A stretch of 64,000 nt of DNA, taken from contig NZ_CP027707.1 of the NCBI RefSeq assembly GCF_003850345.1, positions 4,774,001 to 4,838,000 of the forward strand, read 5' to 3'. The translations under genes and the position numbers were made by a program. This document shows, one piece after another, positions 45,799 through 53,943 of this stretch. The notes beneath the pieces are model-generated. The model saw nothing but the letters and a program-made list of their open reading frames with translations. It was not told where the DNA came from and made no database searches. Position 1 is the stretch's first letter; each line of letters begins with the position of its first letter. This DNA comes from Pseudomonas chlororaphis subsp. piscium. GTDB taxonomy: Bacteria; Pseudomonadota; Gammaproteobacteria; Pseudomonadales; Pseudomonadaceae.

Positions 45799-46282
45799 GG
45801 ACTGCTTCCCCCCATTGTTCCGGTGTAACTGCAAGAACCTCAGCCATGATCATTTCCGTCGTAATGCCGCCACTGGGGTGTTGGCCATAAAGTTTGATGC
45901 CGATACTGATAGATATCCGATCCGGGGCGTCATCCCACGCACGAAGCCCGTCGATGTCTGCTGAACGATGCGGCCCTTGCCGCTTCTGTTCCTCCCTGGG
46001 TATTGCTGAGGCCATTTCCTCCAGCTTCCTTTTCGAGTCCGAGATGATCTGCTCAGCACCTGCGCCGTCCAAAAGCACGCTCTCGGAAAACCCGCCTGCT
46101 CGCCCCACATATCCGTAGTGGATATTCGACCAAATATCGTAGTAGTAATCGTAGTTTCCCTGCTTATGGTAAACGACGCCCTGATATTTCTTCAGGAGTA
46201 TCGGCTTGTGATCCCAGGGTCGATCCTGCCCCACTCGCTCAGTCCAGATAGCGAAGGCTTTCGCTCTTTTCCCTAGCGCCAA
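45773..46282 (-). CDS. Polymorphic toxin type 44 domain (C-terminal part of broken PAAR-toxin)
   Basis: A 169-residue open frame containing the Ntox44 signature: GQDRPWDHKPILLKKY, YDYYYDIWSNIHYGYVGRAGGFSESVLLDGAGAEQI split over about 40-75, and GLRAWDDAPDRISISIGIKLYG near 110. This matches my memory of the polymorphic toxin type 44 family, proposed as nucleic-acid or cell-wall toxins; I do not claim its activity. Its visible start is only a TTG, and the same frame extends upstream to about 46340 (PFYLRFGRNPDFYSLALGK), where it meets the PAAR ORF. The two are best read as one gene broken by a one-base frameshift. Confidence 0.7.
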   Translation of the reverse strand: MALGKRAKAFAIWTERVGQDRPWDHKPILLKKYQGVVYHKQGNYDYYYDIWSNIHYGYVGRAGGFSESVLLDGAGAEQIISDSKRKLEEMASAIPREEQKRQGPHRSADIDGLRAWDDAPDRISISIGIKLYGQHPSGGITTEMIMAEVLAVTPEQWGEAVHVHKCKKI

Positions 46283-46932
46283 ACTATAGAAGTCAGGGTT
46301 TCGACCGAACCGCAGGTAAAAAGGCAGGGCAGCATGCTTCCTGTTTCCTCTGCCGGGCTAAAGCTGTTCAACTCTTTCATCTGCCGTACGGACGGACTGT
46401 TGATGTTGCGATTCATCTCGCCGGCAATGTAGCTCGCCAGCTCTTCCATCATATCGGGGTCATTACAAACGACAGGCTCGGCTTTTTCTTCCGGTTGTTT
46501 AGAGGCAGCACAGGGATCAACCAGAGCATTTGCAGCAGTCGCTTTCTCCATCAGCCTCGGGTCGGCCAACAAGGTCGCCATCTTTTCATCATCCACCGAA
46601 CCATCCGGACGAAACGCCCCGAGCGTAGCGAAATTGATGATGACGGCATCGGGATCAGGTCCAAAGACAAAGCCACCGAAGACATCGCCTGAGCCGGTGA
46701 TGATCGTCCCGCCGTGACTAGTCGGGCTGCCCAGGTGAGCCATGGGGCGACCGTTCAGGAGAATCGAAGGAAACCCCGTGGTAATGACCGCGCCACAGCC
46801 GCACGTGTCCCCCACGCGGGCCGCGCCCATGGCGTTGATGTGGATGTCGGCGGACGCCGAAGCGATCGGCGTGGTGCCGTGACCGGGAAGTGGGCAGATA
46901 TGTTTGTCGCCCAGGCGAGAAGAGGAAAGCAT
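46273..46932 (-). CDS. PAAR-domain N-terminal part of broken T6SS toxin
   Basis: A 219-residue ORF: residues 1-95 are a PAAR domain (SSRLGDKHICPLPGHGTTP, RVGDTCGCGAV, GRPMAHLGSPTSHGG), a spike tip for type VI secretion, followed by a linker with a short helix (about 110-195). At SPAEETG (residue 198, 46339) the sequence turns to nonsense and stops, while the next frame continues with KHAALPFYLRFGRN into the type 44 toxin. Adding one base near 46340 would give a single PAAR-Ntox44 protein of about 385 residues. The start is a good ATG. No T6SS cluster is in the window. Confidence 0.75.
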   Translation of the reverse strand: MLSSSRLGDKHICPLPGHGTTPIASASADIHINAMGAARVGDTCGCGAVITTGFPSILLNGRPMAHLGSPTSHGGTIITGSGDVFGGFVFGPDPDAVIINFATLGAFRPDGSVDDEKMATLLADPRLMEKATAANALVDPCAASKQPEEKAEPVVCNDPDMMEELASYIAGEMNRNINSPSVRQMKELNSFSPAEETGSMLPCLFTCGSVETLTSIVWR

Positions 46933-47141
46933 TTATCGTCCTTGCGTTAGCTGATCCGCAGGAAAAATCCCTGTCTCCTTGTGGAGCCTTGCGAACCTAG
47001 CAAGCGGCGACAAGCAAGGCTTTAGGACGATTCTGAACTTTGATAAAGCCTGACGGAGCCCCCAAGAATCTCCGTACCCACTCAGGCTTCCGGAAGTCGG
47101 CTCCCCCTCTGCAAACCCACCGCCCCGCATACCGCCGAGCC

Positions 47142-47165
47142 TAATTTTCCCCCGACCTCACTCGT
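47142..47165 (+). promoter_or_regulatory. Degenerate PvdS box of pvdMNO
   Basis: TAATT at 47142-47146, 16 bases, then CGT at 47163-47165 on the plus strand. Only one base departs from TAAAT, and the spacing is exact. It is 76 bp before the pvdM start. Confidence 0.65.
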
Positions 47166-47240
47166 TCTTCCCAGATAGCAAAGGCCGCCGTACCTGTACC
47201 AGCGGCCTGCACTTTGACGGCGAACCCGACTGAGATGGCA

Positions 47241-48590
47241 ATGACAAAACCACGTTCGAAAAAGGCTCTTTACATCGGTCTGCCGCTGGCCCTGGCCATC
47301 GGTGCCGGAGCAGGCTTCCTGGCCTGGGACTACTGGTTCCGTGGCAACCCCGGCTACCCGGTCAAGGTGATCAAGCAGGCCGATGAATTGCAGGAGCGCA
47401 TCCTGTCGTTCGACAGCCACATCAGCCTGCCGCTGGACTTCGGCACCGCGGGCAACGAATCGGATAAGGACGGCAGTGGCCAGTTCGACCTGGTCAAGGC
47501 CAATCGCGGGCGCCTGTCCGGCGCGGCCCTGACCATCTTCGGCTGGCCGGAAATGTGGAATGGCCCCAACGCACCGCACCGCCCCACCGAGGGTTTTGTC
47601 GAGGAAGCGCGCAACCAGCAGGAGGTCCGTTACAAGATCATCTCCGGCATGGTCCGCGACTTCCCCAACCAGGTCGGCATCGCCTACACCCCGGACGATT
47701 TCCGCCGCCTGCACGGCGAAGGCAAGTTCGCGATCTTCATCAGCATGCTCAACGCCTACCCCCTGGGCAACGACCTGAACCTGCTGGATCTGTGGACCGC
47801 CCGCGGCATGCGCATGTTCGGTTTCAGCTACATCGGCAACAACGCCTGGGCCGACTCCTCGCGGCCGCTGCCGTTCTTCAACGACTCCCCGGACGCCCTC
47901 GATGGCCTGTCGCAGATCGGCAAGCAGGCGGTGCACCGCCTCAACGACCTGGGGGTGATCATCGATGTCTCGCAGATGTCGACCAAGGCCCTGGAGCAGG
48001 TGGCGCAACTGAGCCGCACGCCGATGGTGGCCTCGCACTCGGCGCCACGGGCCTCGGTGGATATCCCGCGCAACCTCAGCGACAAGGAAATGCAGCTGAT
48101 CAAGAACAGCGGCGGCGTGGTCCAGGTGGTCGGTTTCTCGCAGTACCTGCGCCCGCTGACCCAGGCCACCCAGGACAAGCTCAACGCCCTGCGCGCGCGC
48201 TTCGACCTGCCGCCGCTGCCGAACCTGGCCATGGCCCTGATGCCGGGCGACCCGATCATCTCGGCCTGGCCGGAGCAGAAGTTCGGCCAGTACGCCGGCG
48301 AGCTGTACGCCATCCTCGAGGAAGAGCCCAAGGCGACCCTCAAGGACCTGGGCGACGCCATCGACTACACCGTGCGCAAGATCGGCATCGACCATGTCGG
48401 CATCAGCTCGGACTTCAACGAAGGTGGCGGGGTCAAGGGCTGGGAGAACGTCGGCGAGATCCGCAACGTCACCGCCGAGTTGCTGTCGCGCGGCTACTCG
48501 GAGGCGGACATCGCCAAGCTCTGGGGCGGCAACTTCCTGCGGGTCTGGGACCAGGTGCAGAAAGCCGCACGCCCGGTAGCCAACCGTTGA
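47241..48590 (+). CDS. pvdM: PvdM, membrane-anchored dipeptidase-like protein of pyoverdine maturation
   Basis: A 449-residue protein with an N-terminal uncleaved anchor or signal (KKALYIGLPLALAIGAGAGF) and a renal dipeptidase (M19) domain. Seen are FDSHISLPLDFG near 54-65, the ISMLNAYPLGNDLNLLDLWTARGMRMFGFSY stretch spanned by about 165-195, and IGIDHVGISSDFNEGGG near the C-terminus. PvdM is periplasmic and was proposed to act in chromophore maturation. The start is uncertain: ATGs at 47235 and 47241 and a TTG at 47214 are in frame; 47241 is favoured by the nearby GAG spacing. First gene of pvdMNO. Confidence 0.88.
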   Translation: MTKPRSKKALYIGLPLALAIGAGAGFLAWDYWFRGNPGYPVKVIKQADELQERILSFDSHISLPLDFGTAGNESDKDGSGQFDLVKANRGRLSGAALTIFGWPEMWNGPNAPHRPTEGFVEEARNQQEVRYKIISGMVRDFPNQVGIAYTPDDFRRLHGEGKFAIFISMLNAYPLGNDLNLLDLWTARGMRMFGFSYIGNNAWADSSRPLPFFNDSPDALDGLSQIGKQAVHRLNDLGVIIDVSQMSTKALEQVAQLSRTPMVASHSAPRASVDIPRNLSDKEMQLIKNSGGVVQVVGFSQYLRPLTQATQDKLNALRARFDLPPLPNLAMALMPGDPIISAWPEQKFGQYAGELYAILEEEPKATLKDLGDAIDYTVRKIGIDHVGISSDFNEGGGVKGWENVGEIRNVTAELLSRGYSEADIAKLWGGNFLRVWDQVQKAARPVANR

Positions 48591-48621
48591 ATTTCCTTTG
48601 CCGAACAAGTGAACCCAAGCC

Positions 48622-49914
48622 ATGACTGACCGCCGTACCTTTCTCAAGCAGGCCGGCGTCCTCGCCGCCAGCCTGCCGCTGGGCAATGCCGCCCTCGCCT
48701 CCCTGGCCCAGGCCGACGAAGCCCGCGACAGCACGATGGCGTCCGGGGACAAATGGACGCAACTGCGCCAACTGTTCAACCAGGACCCGGACTACCTGCA
48801 CTTCTCCAACTTCCTGGTGACCTCCCACCCCAAGCCGGTGCGCGACGCCATCGAGCGCCACCGCGCGAACATCGACCGCAACCCCGGCCTGGCCATGGAC
48901 TGGGACCTGGAGGAAACCTGGAAGCGTGAGGCCGAGGTGCGCAAGTGGGCCGGGCGCTACCTGGACGCCAAGCCCGGGCAGATCGCCCTGACCGGCAGCA
49001 CCAGCGAAGGCCTGGCGATGATCTACGGTGGCATCCATGTGCGCCCGGACCAGGAGATCCTGACCACGGTCCACGAGCATTACTCCACCGAGTACAGCCT
49101 GGACTTCCGGGTGAAAAAACAAGGCACCCAGGTGCGCAAGATCAAGCTGTTCGAAAACGCCCACAGCGTGTCGGCGGACGAAGTGCTGGGCTCGATCAAG
49201 CGCAGCATCCGCCCCAACACCCGGGTGCTGGGCATGACCTGGGTGCAATCCGGCAGCGGCGTGAAACTGCCCATCGGCCAGATCGGCCAGCTGGTGGAGG
49301 AACTCAACCGCGAGCGCGCCAAGCAGGAGCGCATCCTCTACGTGGTCGACGGCGTGCACGGCTTCGGCGTGGAAGACCTGAGCTTCCCGGACATGCATTG
49401 CGACTTCTTCATCGCCGGCACCCACAAGTGGATGTTCGGCCCGCGCGGCACCGGGATCGTCTGCGCCCGCTCCGAGGAGCTCAAGGACGTCACCCCGATG
49501 ACGCCGACCTTCTCCGAAGACAACAATTTCGCCACCTCCATGTCGCCCGGCGGCTATCACGCCTTCGAGCACCGCTGGGCACTGGACGAAGCCTTCAAGC
49601 TGCACCTGGAGCTGGGCAAGGCCGAGGTCCAGGCACGCATTCACAGCCTCAACAGCTACCTGAAACGACGCCTGCAGCAACATCCGCAGATCGAACTGGT
49701 GACGCCGCTGAGCGCCGAGCTGTCCGCCGGTTTCACCTTCTTCCGGGTCAAGGGCAAGGACAGCGACGCGGTCGCCGCCTACCTGATGAAAAACCGCGTG
49801 GTGGCCGATGCCGTGGACCGCGACGTCGGCCCGGTGATCCGCACCGCGCCCGGGCTGCTCAACGACGAAGCGCAGATCGACCGCTTCATGGACTTGCTGG
49901 CCCGCGCCCTCTGA
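48622..49914 (+). CDS. pvdN: PvdN, periplasmic PLP-dependent enzyme
   Basis: A 430-residue class V aminotransferase-fold protein with a Tat signal (TDRRTFLKQAGVLAAS). PLP ligands include Asp243 (VVDGVHGFG) and Lys269 (IAGTHKWMFGPRGTG). In P. fluorescens and P. aeruginosa PvdN modifies the glutamic acid side chain attached to the chromophore, giving the succinamide form. It is periplasmic and follows pvdM by 31 bp in the same operon. High confidence. Confidence 0.94.
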   Translation: MTDRRTFLKQAGVLAASLPLGNAALASLAQADEARDSTMASGDKWTQLRQLFNQDPDYLHFSNFLVTSHPKPVRDAIERHRANIDRNPGLAMDWDLEETWKREAEVRKWAGRYLDAKPGQIALTGSTSEGLAMIYGGIHVRPDQEILTTVHEHYSTEYSLDFRVKKQGTQVRKIKLFENAHSVSADEVLGSIKRSIRPNTRVLGMTWVQSGSGVKLPIGQIGQLVEELNRERAKQERILYVVDGVHGFGVEDLSFPDMHCDFFIAGTHKWMFGPRGTGIVCARSEELKDVTPMTPTFSEDNNFATSMSPGGYHAFEHRWALDEAFKLHLELGKAEVQARIHSLNSYLKRRLQQHPQIELVTPLSAELSAGFTFFRVKGKDSDAVAAYLMKNRVVADAVDRDVGPVIRTAPGLLNDEAQIDRFMDLLARAL

Positions 49915-49975
49915 GCGCGCGCCACTGGCGCTCCAGATTTACCTTGCCTGCCTTTGCCTACCCTTGAGATGACTC

Positions 49976-50875
49976 ATGACCACTGAACCGACTCACCCCA
50001 CTCCCCCGCCCCGCAGCCTGCAAAGACTCTGCGCCGCCTCCCTGTTCGCCCTGCTCGGCGGCCTGCTGTGCCAGGGCGCACAAGCCGCCACGCCGCAACC
50101 GGGCCAGGTGTTCAAGGACTGCAAGGACTGCCCGGAAATGGTCGTGCTGCCCGCCGGCACCTTCACCATGGGCACCCCGGACGACGAGGTCGGCCGCGAA
50201 CCTGACGAAGGCCCGATGCATGACGTGACCTTCGCCAAGCCCTTTGCCATGAGCCGCTTCCAGATCACCGCCGGCGAGTGGGACAGCTACGTCAAGCAGA
50301 CCGGCGTGGTCATCGCCAACGGCGACACCCGCCCCGGCCGCGAATGCGTCGCCAGCAAGCCGCGCTACCAGCAAGGCCCGCGTCAGCCGGCCGTGTGCAT
50401 GGACTTCGCCGACGTGAAGGCCTATGTCGCCTGGCTGTCGAAAAAAACCGGGCACAACTATTCGATGGTCAGCGAGGCCCAGCGCGAATACGCCGCCCGC
50501 GCCGGCTCCAAGGGTCCCTTCCCGTTTCCGTTCGATGAAGGCAAGGGCTACAGCATCGCCAAGCATGCCAACACCTACGGCCCGGCCGATGGCTACAGCT
50601 TCAGCTCGCCGGTGGGCAGCTACCCGCCCAATGCGTTCGGCATGTACGACATGCATGGCAACGTCTATGAATGGATCGCCGACTGCGAACACCCCAACTA
50701 TGTGGGCGCGCCTACCGATGGCAGTGCCTGGGTAGAGCCGGGCTGCGAATCGCTGCAGATCCGTGGCAACGACTGGGGCGAGGCCCCGGTGTTCTCCCGC
50801 TCGGGCAATCGCAATAGCATCTATCCGAATGCCCGTGGCGACTGGATCGGTTTCCGCGTGGTGCGTGAGCTGTAA
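49976..50875 (+). CDS. pvdO: PvdO, formylglycine-generating-enzyme-like protein
   Basis: A 299-residue protein with an N-terminal signal peptide (about 15-38, ending GAQA-ATP) and an FGE-sulfatase (SUMF1-like) domain (about 50-297; VVLPAGTFTMGTPDDEVGRE, FGMYDMHGNVYEWIADC, GFRVVREL). PvdO catalyses the final oxidation of dihydropyoverdine to pyoverdine in P. fluorescens, in the periplasm. It ends the pvdMNO operon; palindromic repeats follow. Confidence 0.93.
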   Translation: MTTEPTHPTPPPRSLQRLCAASLFALLGGLLCQGAQAATPQPGQVFKDCKDCPEMVVLPAGTFTMGTPDDEVGREPDEGPMHDVTFAKPFAMSRFQITAGEWDSYVKQTGVVIANGDTRPGRECVASKPRYQQGPRQPAVCMDFADVKAYVAWLSKKTGHNYSMVSEAQREYAARAGSKGPFPFPFDEGKGYSIAKHANTYGPADGYSFSSPVGSYPPNAFGMYDMHGNVYEWIADCEHPNYVGAPTDGSAWVEPGCESLQIRGNDWGEAPVFSRSGNRNSIYPNARGDWIGFRVVREL

Positions 50876-50892
50876 CACCTTTCCCGCGTTGC

Positions 50893-51106
50893 CAGGTTTA
50901 CGGGGCTGCGCCCCAATCGCAGCCTACGGCAGCGGCTACAGATATCCCCCTGTAGCCGCTGCCGAGCCAGGGCGAGGCTGCGATCGGTCTGGGCGGCATT
51001 CCGACAAAGCGGGCGCCAGGCCAGACAACTCCACCCATCAGACATACCGCGTCGTCAGGTTTACGGGGCTGCGCCCCGATCGCAGCCTGCGGCAGCGGCT
51101 ACAGAT
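50893..51106. repeat. Duplicated palindromic repeats between pvdO and pvdF
   Basis: A 51-bp segment starting CAGGTTTACGGGGCTGCGCC at 50893 recurs at 51056 with two mismatches. Each copy contains a small GGGGCTGCGCCCC hairpin and the half-repeat CGGCAGCGGCTACAG. An oppositely oriented CTGTAGCCGCTGCC lies near 50951. This belongs to the same repeat family as 24406 and 33057. It fills the 290-bp convergent gap between pvdO and pvdF, with no gene in it. Confidence 0.85.
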
Positions 51107-51167
51107 TGCGATCGATCCGGGAGGCTTGCGAGACAGCGGGCGCCAGGTCCGGCGCCCGCCAAAGGGT

Positions 51168-51995
51168 TCAACCCTGTTTGGCCAGCAGTTCCAGGCCTTC
51201 ATGCAAGGCCGGGAACAGGCTGTTGTTGAAGTTGTTCCAGCGCAGTTCGAGGATGGTGTCCTCCGGCGCGATGGTGGTGTTGAGTACGTCGTGGAACACC
51301 TCGCCGGAATCGATACCGTTGTCCACGTAATGGAACGAAGCACCGGTCATGTACAGCGGCTCGACCGGCTCGGTTTCCCGCGTAGCCCAGTCCACCACCT
51401 TCTGCCCACGGGCACCGTACAGCGCATTCCAGGTGGCATAGGCACCGCGACGCTCGTAGGGCGACTCGAGGCGGGTGATGCCCGGATGGATGTTCATGAT
51501 CCGCCGCGCGAAAGGCGCGCCCGGACGCACCAGCTCGTCGAGAATCACCAGCAGGCCGTCGAGCACCACGATGTCGGCCTTGAGTTCCACCAGGGTGTCG
51601 TGCAGCCGGCGCTCGAAATCCTGCTTGCCGGCGATATGCTCGGCGGTGCCCCGAGGATGGCGGCGGTAGGTGGACGGCACGCTGAGCAGCAGGTCATTGA
51701 CCAGGCGCCCCTGCACCTGCAGGTCCGCGGGGTACAGCCATTGCCGGCCGGGCTGATAGGCAAAGCCGTAGTCGCTCACCAGTTGCTGGTCCCGTGGCGA
51801 TTGCTCGTCATCGTCGTAGACCACGCCCACCAGGTTGTAGGCCTCGCCCAGGGGCGTCTGGTTCAGCGACTCCACCAGGAACTCCAGCACCGATTTCATG
51901 TAGCGCTCGTGATCCTTGTAGGCCACCGGCTGCCCCGCCTTGTCGGCCGCCGCGTTCCTCAGGGACCAGACATACACCAGATTCTTTTTCGTCAT
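51168..51995 (-). CDS. pvdF: N5-hydroxyornithine transformylase PvdF
   Basis: A 275-residue cytoplasmic formyltransferase that formylates N5-hydroxyornithine made by PvdA. The C-terminal formyl-transferase fold shows NIHPGITRLESPYERRGAYATWNAL (NIHPGI near residue 170) and GASFHYVDNGIDSGEVF near 225, matching the His/Asp/Asn chemistry of N10-formyl-THF transformylases. The start MTKKNLVYVWSL has the known length; a longer frame to 52055 lacks a site. The PvdS box is 63 bp upstream on the minus strand. Confidence 0.93.
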   Translation of the reverse strand: MTKKNLVYVWSLRNAAADKAGQPVAYKDHERYMKSVLEFLVESLNQTPLGEAYNLVGVVYDDDEQSPRDQQLVSDYGFAYQPGRQWLYPADLQVQGRLVNDLLLSVPSTYRRHPRGTAEHIAGKQDFERRLHDTLVELKADIVVLDGLLVILDELVRPGAPFARRIMNIHPGITRLESPYERRGAYATWNALYGARGQKVVDWATRETEPVEPLYMTGASFHYVDNGIDSGEVFHDVLNTTIAPEDTILELRWNNFNNSLFPALHEGLELLAKQG

Positions 51996-52057
51996 TTGCT
52001 CGCTCTCGCTGAATGGATCAGGCACTGCGTCGATACACGTGCGCCCACAGAACAAGA

Positions 52058-52081
52058 ACGAAGCAGGCGCCGGGCAATTTA
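52058..52081 (-). promoter_or_regulatory. PvdS (iron-starvation) box of pvdF
   Basis: On the minus strand TAAAT at 52081-52077, exactly 16 bases, then CGT at 52060-52058, 63 bp before the pvdF start. Confidence 0.85.
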
Positions 52082-52101
52082 TCCGCGCCCCGGCGCCGAG
52101 C

Positions 52102-52125
52102 TAAATACTGCCGCCAACGGTTCGT
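52102..52125 (+). promoter_or_regulatory. PvdS (iron-starvation) box of pvdE
   Basis: TAAAT at 52102-52106, exactly 16 bases, then CGT at 52123-52125, 57 bp before the pvdE ATG. It lies back to back with the pvdF box, with 20 bases between. Confidence 0.85.
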
Positions 52126-52182
52126 CTGTCAGGGGTACGGGTCTTTCTGCCTCGACCCCTCATCCACTGCCGGGAACCCCTT

Positions 52183-53835
52183 ATGACCGACCCCAAGCGC
52201 GGAGCCTTCCACGGACTGCTCGCCCTGCTCAGACCCTTTCGCACCACTGTCGTGATTTCCGTTGCCCTGGGCATGGTCGGCGGCCTGGCCATCACCCTGC
52301 TGCTGGCCACCATCAATAACGCCTTGCACTCGCAGACCGGCATGACCCAGGGCGTGGTGCTGACCTTCGCCGCCCTGTGCCTGCTGGCGCTGACCAGCTC
52401 GATCGTCTCGGATATCGGCACCAACTATGTGGGCCAACGCATCATTGCCGCCCTGCGCAAAGACCTGGGCGAAAAAGTCCTGTCGGCGCCGATCGAGCAG
52501 ATCGAGCGTTATCGCTCCCATCGACTGATTCCGGTGCTGACCCACGACGTCGACACCATCAGCGACTTTTCCTTCGCCTTCACCCCCCTGGCCATCGCCG
52601 CCACCGTCACCCTGGGCTGCCTGGGCTACCTGGCGTACCTGTCGGTGCCGATGTTCCTGATGATGGTGGTCGCCATCCTTATCGGCACCACTGTGCAGTA
52701 CGTGGCCGGCGGCAAAGGCATCAGGGGCTTCGACCTGGCCCGTGACCAGGAAGACGAATTGCAGCGCTATTACAACGCCATTGCCTCCGGCGCCAAGGAG
52801 CTGCGCATGCACCGGCCGCGCCGCTACCGGATGAACACCCACCGCATCCAGGAAACCGCGGACCGCATCAGCTCGATCCAGGTGCGCTCGGTGAACATCT
52901 ATATCCTGGCCAAGACCTTCGGCTCGATGCTGTTCTTCGTGGTCATCGGCCTGGCCCTGGCCATGCAGGCCTACAACCCCGATCCCGATCCGGCGGTGAT
53001 CACCGGCTTCGTGCTGGTGTTGCTGTACATGAAAGGGCCGCTGGAACACCTGATGGGCTACTTGCCCCTCGTCGGCAAGGCCAAGATCGCCTTTGGCCGC
53101 ATCAGCGAATTGTCCGAACGTTTTTCCTCTCCCGAACCCCATCTGCTGATCGACGATAGCGAAGCCCCGAAACCCGTGGTGCACAGCCTGGAGTTGCGCG
53201 GCGTGAGCTACAGCCCGCCACAGGTGGAAGGCAGCGAACCCTTCCACCTGGGGCCGATCGACCTGAGCATCAAGCAGGGCGACATCGTGTTCATCGTCGG
53301 TGAAAACGGCTGCGGCAAGACCACCCTGATCAAGCTGCTGCTGGGGCTGTATCAACCCCAGGCCGGGGAAATCCGCCTGAACGGCGAAGCAGTGGCCGCC
53401 CCGACCCGGGACGACTACCGCCAGCTGTTCACCACCGTATTCGCCGACTATTACCTGTTCGACGAACTGGTCCAGGGCGGCGGCCAGCAGTCATTGGATA
53501 GCGCCGCCCAGTACCTGGACCGCCTGGAGATCGCGCACAAGGTCAGCATCAAGGACGGCGCCTTCACCACCACTGACCTGTCTACCGGCCAACGCAAGCG
53601 CCTGGCCCTGGTCAACGCCTGGCTCGAAGGGCGCCCGGTGCTGGTGTTCGACGAATGGGCGGCGGACCAGGACCCGGCCTTCCGGCGGATTTTCTACACC
53701 GAGCTGCTGCCGGATCTCAAGCGCCTGGGCAAGACCATCATCGTGATCAGTCACGACGATCGTTACTTCGATATCGCCGACCAGCTGGTCCGTCTGCGCG
53801 CGGGCCAGGTGGTGCACGAAATGCAACCGGCCTGA
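52183..53835 (+). CDS. pvdE: PvdE, ABC exporter of the pyoverdine precursor
   Basis: A 550-residue fused ABC exporter of the cyclic-peptide-export type: a six-TM domain (about 10-310), then an ATPase domain with Walker A GENGCGKTT (near 372), the STGQRKRLALV signature and Walker B LVFDEWAADQDP. PvdE moves the acylated pyoverdine precursor ferribactin from cytoplasm to periplasm, where PvdM/N/O/P finish it. It is transcribed divergently from pvdF; fpvA follows 108 bp downstream on the same strand. Confidence 0.95.
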   Translation: MTDPKRGAFHGLLALLRPFRTTVVISVALGMVGGLAITLLLATINNALHSQTGMTQGVVLTFAALCLLALTSSIVSDIGTNYVGQRIIAALRKDLGEKVLSAPIEQIERYRSHRLIPVLTHDVDTISDFSFAFTPLAIAATVTLGCLGYLAYLSVPMFLMMVVAILIGTTVQYVAGGKGIRGFDLARDQEDELQRYYNAIASGAKELRMHRPRRYRMNTHRIQETADRISSIQVRSVNIYILAKTFGSMLFFVVIGLALAMQAYNPDPDPAVITGFVLVLLYMKGPLEHLMGYLPLVGKAKIAFGRISELSERFSSPEPHLLIDDSEAPKPVVHSLELRGVSYSPPQVEGSEPFHLGPIDLSIKQGDIVFIVGENGCGKTTLIKLLLGLYQPQAGEIRLNGEAVAAPTRDDYRQLFTTVFADYYLFDELVQGGGQQSLDSAAQYLDRLEIAHKVSIKDGAFTTTDLSTGQRKRLALVNAWLEGRPVLVFDEWAADQDPAFRRIFYTELLPDLKRLGKTIIVISHDDRYFDIADQLVRLRAGQVVHEMQPA

Positions 53836-53874
53836 ATCTTTTTTTCCGGTTTGTTCATGGATGAACGTCTCACT

Positions 53875-53893
53875 ATCGGTAATGAGAATTAAC
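53875..53893. promoter_or_regulatory. Fur-like site upstream of fpvA
   Basis: The stretch ATCGGTAATGAGAATTAAC shares most positions of the GATAATGATAATCATTATC Fur consensus, in particular GTAATGAGAAT. It is about 51 bp before the fpvA ATG. No clear PvdS box was found there. A site for FpvI is expected but I could not place it. Confidence 0.5.
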
Positions 53894-53943
53894 CGCAATA
53901 AATACCAGCACCTGCCAACCTATACATAGAAGAGAACGCATCC

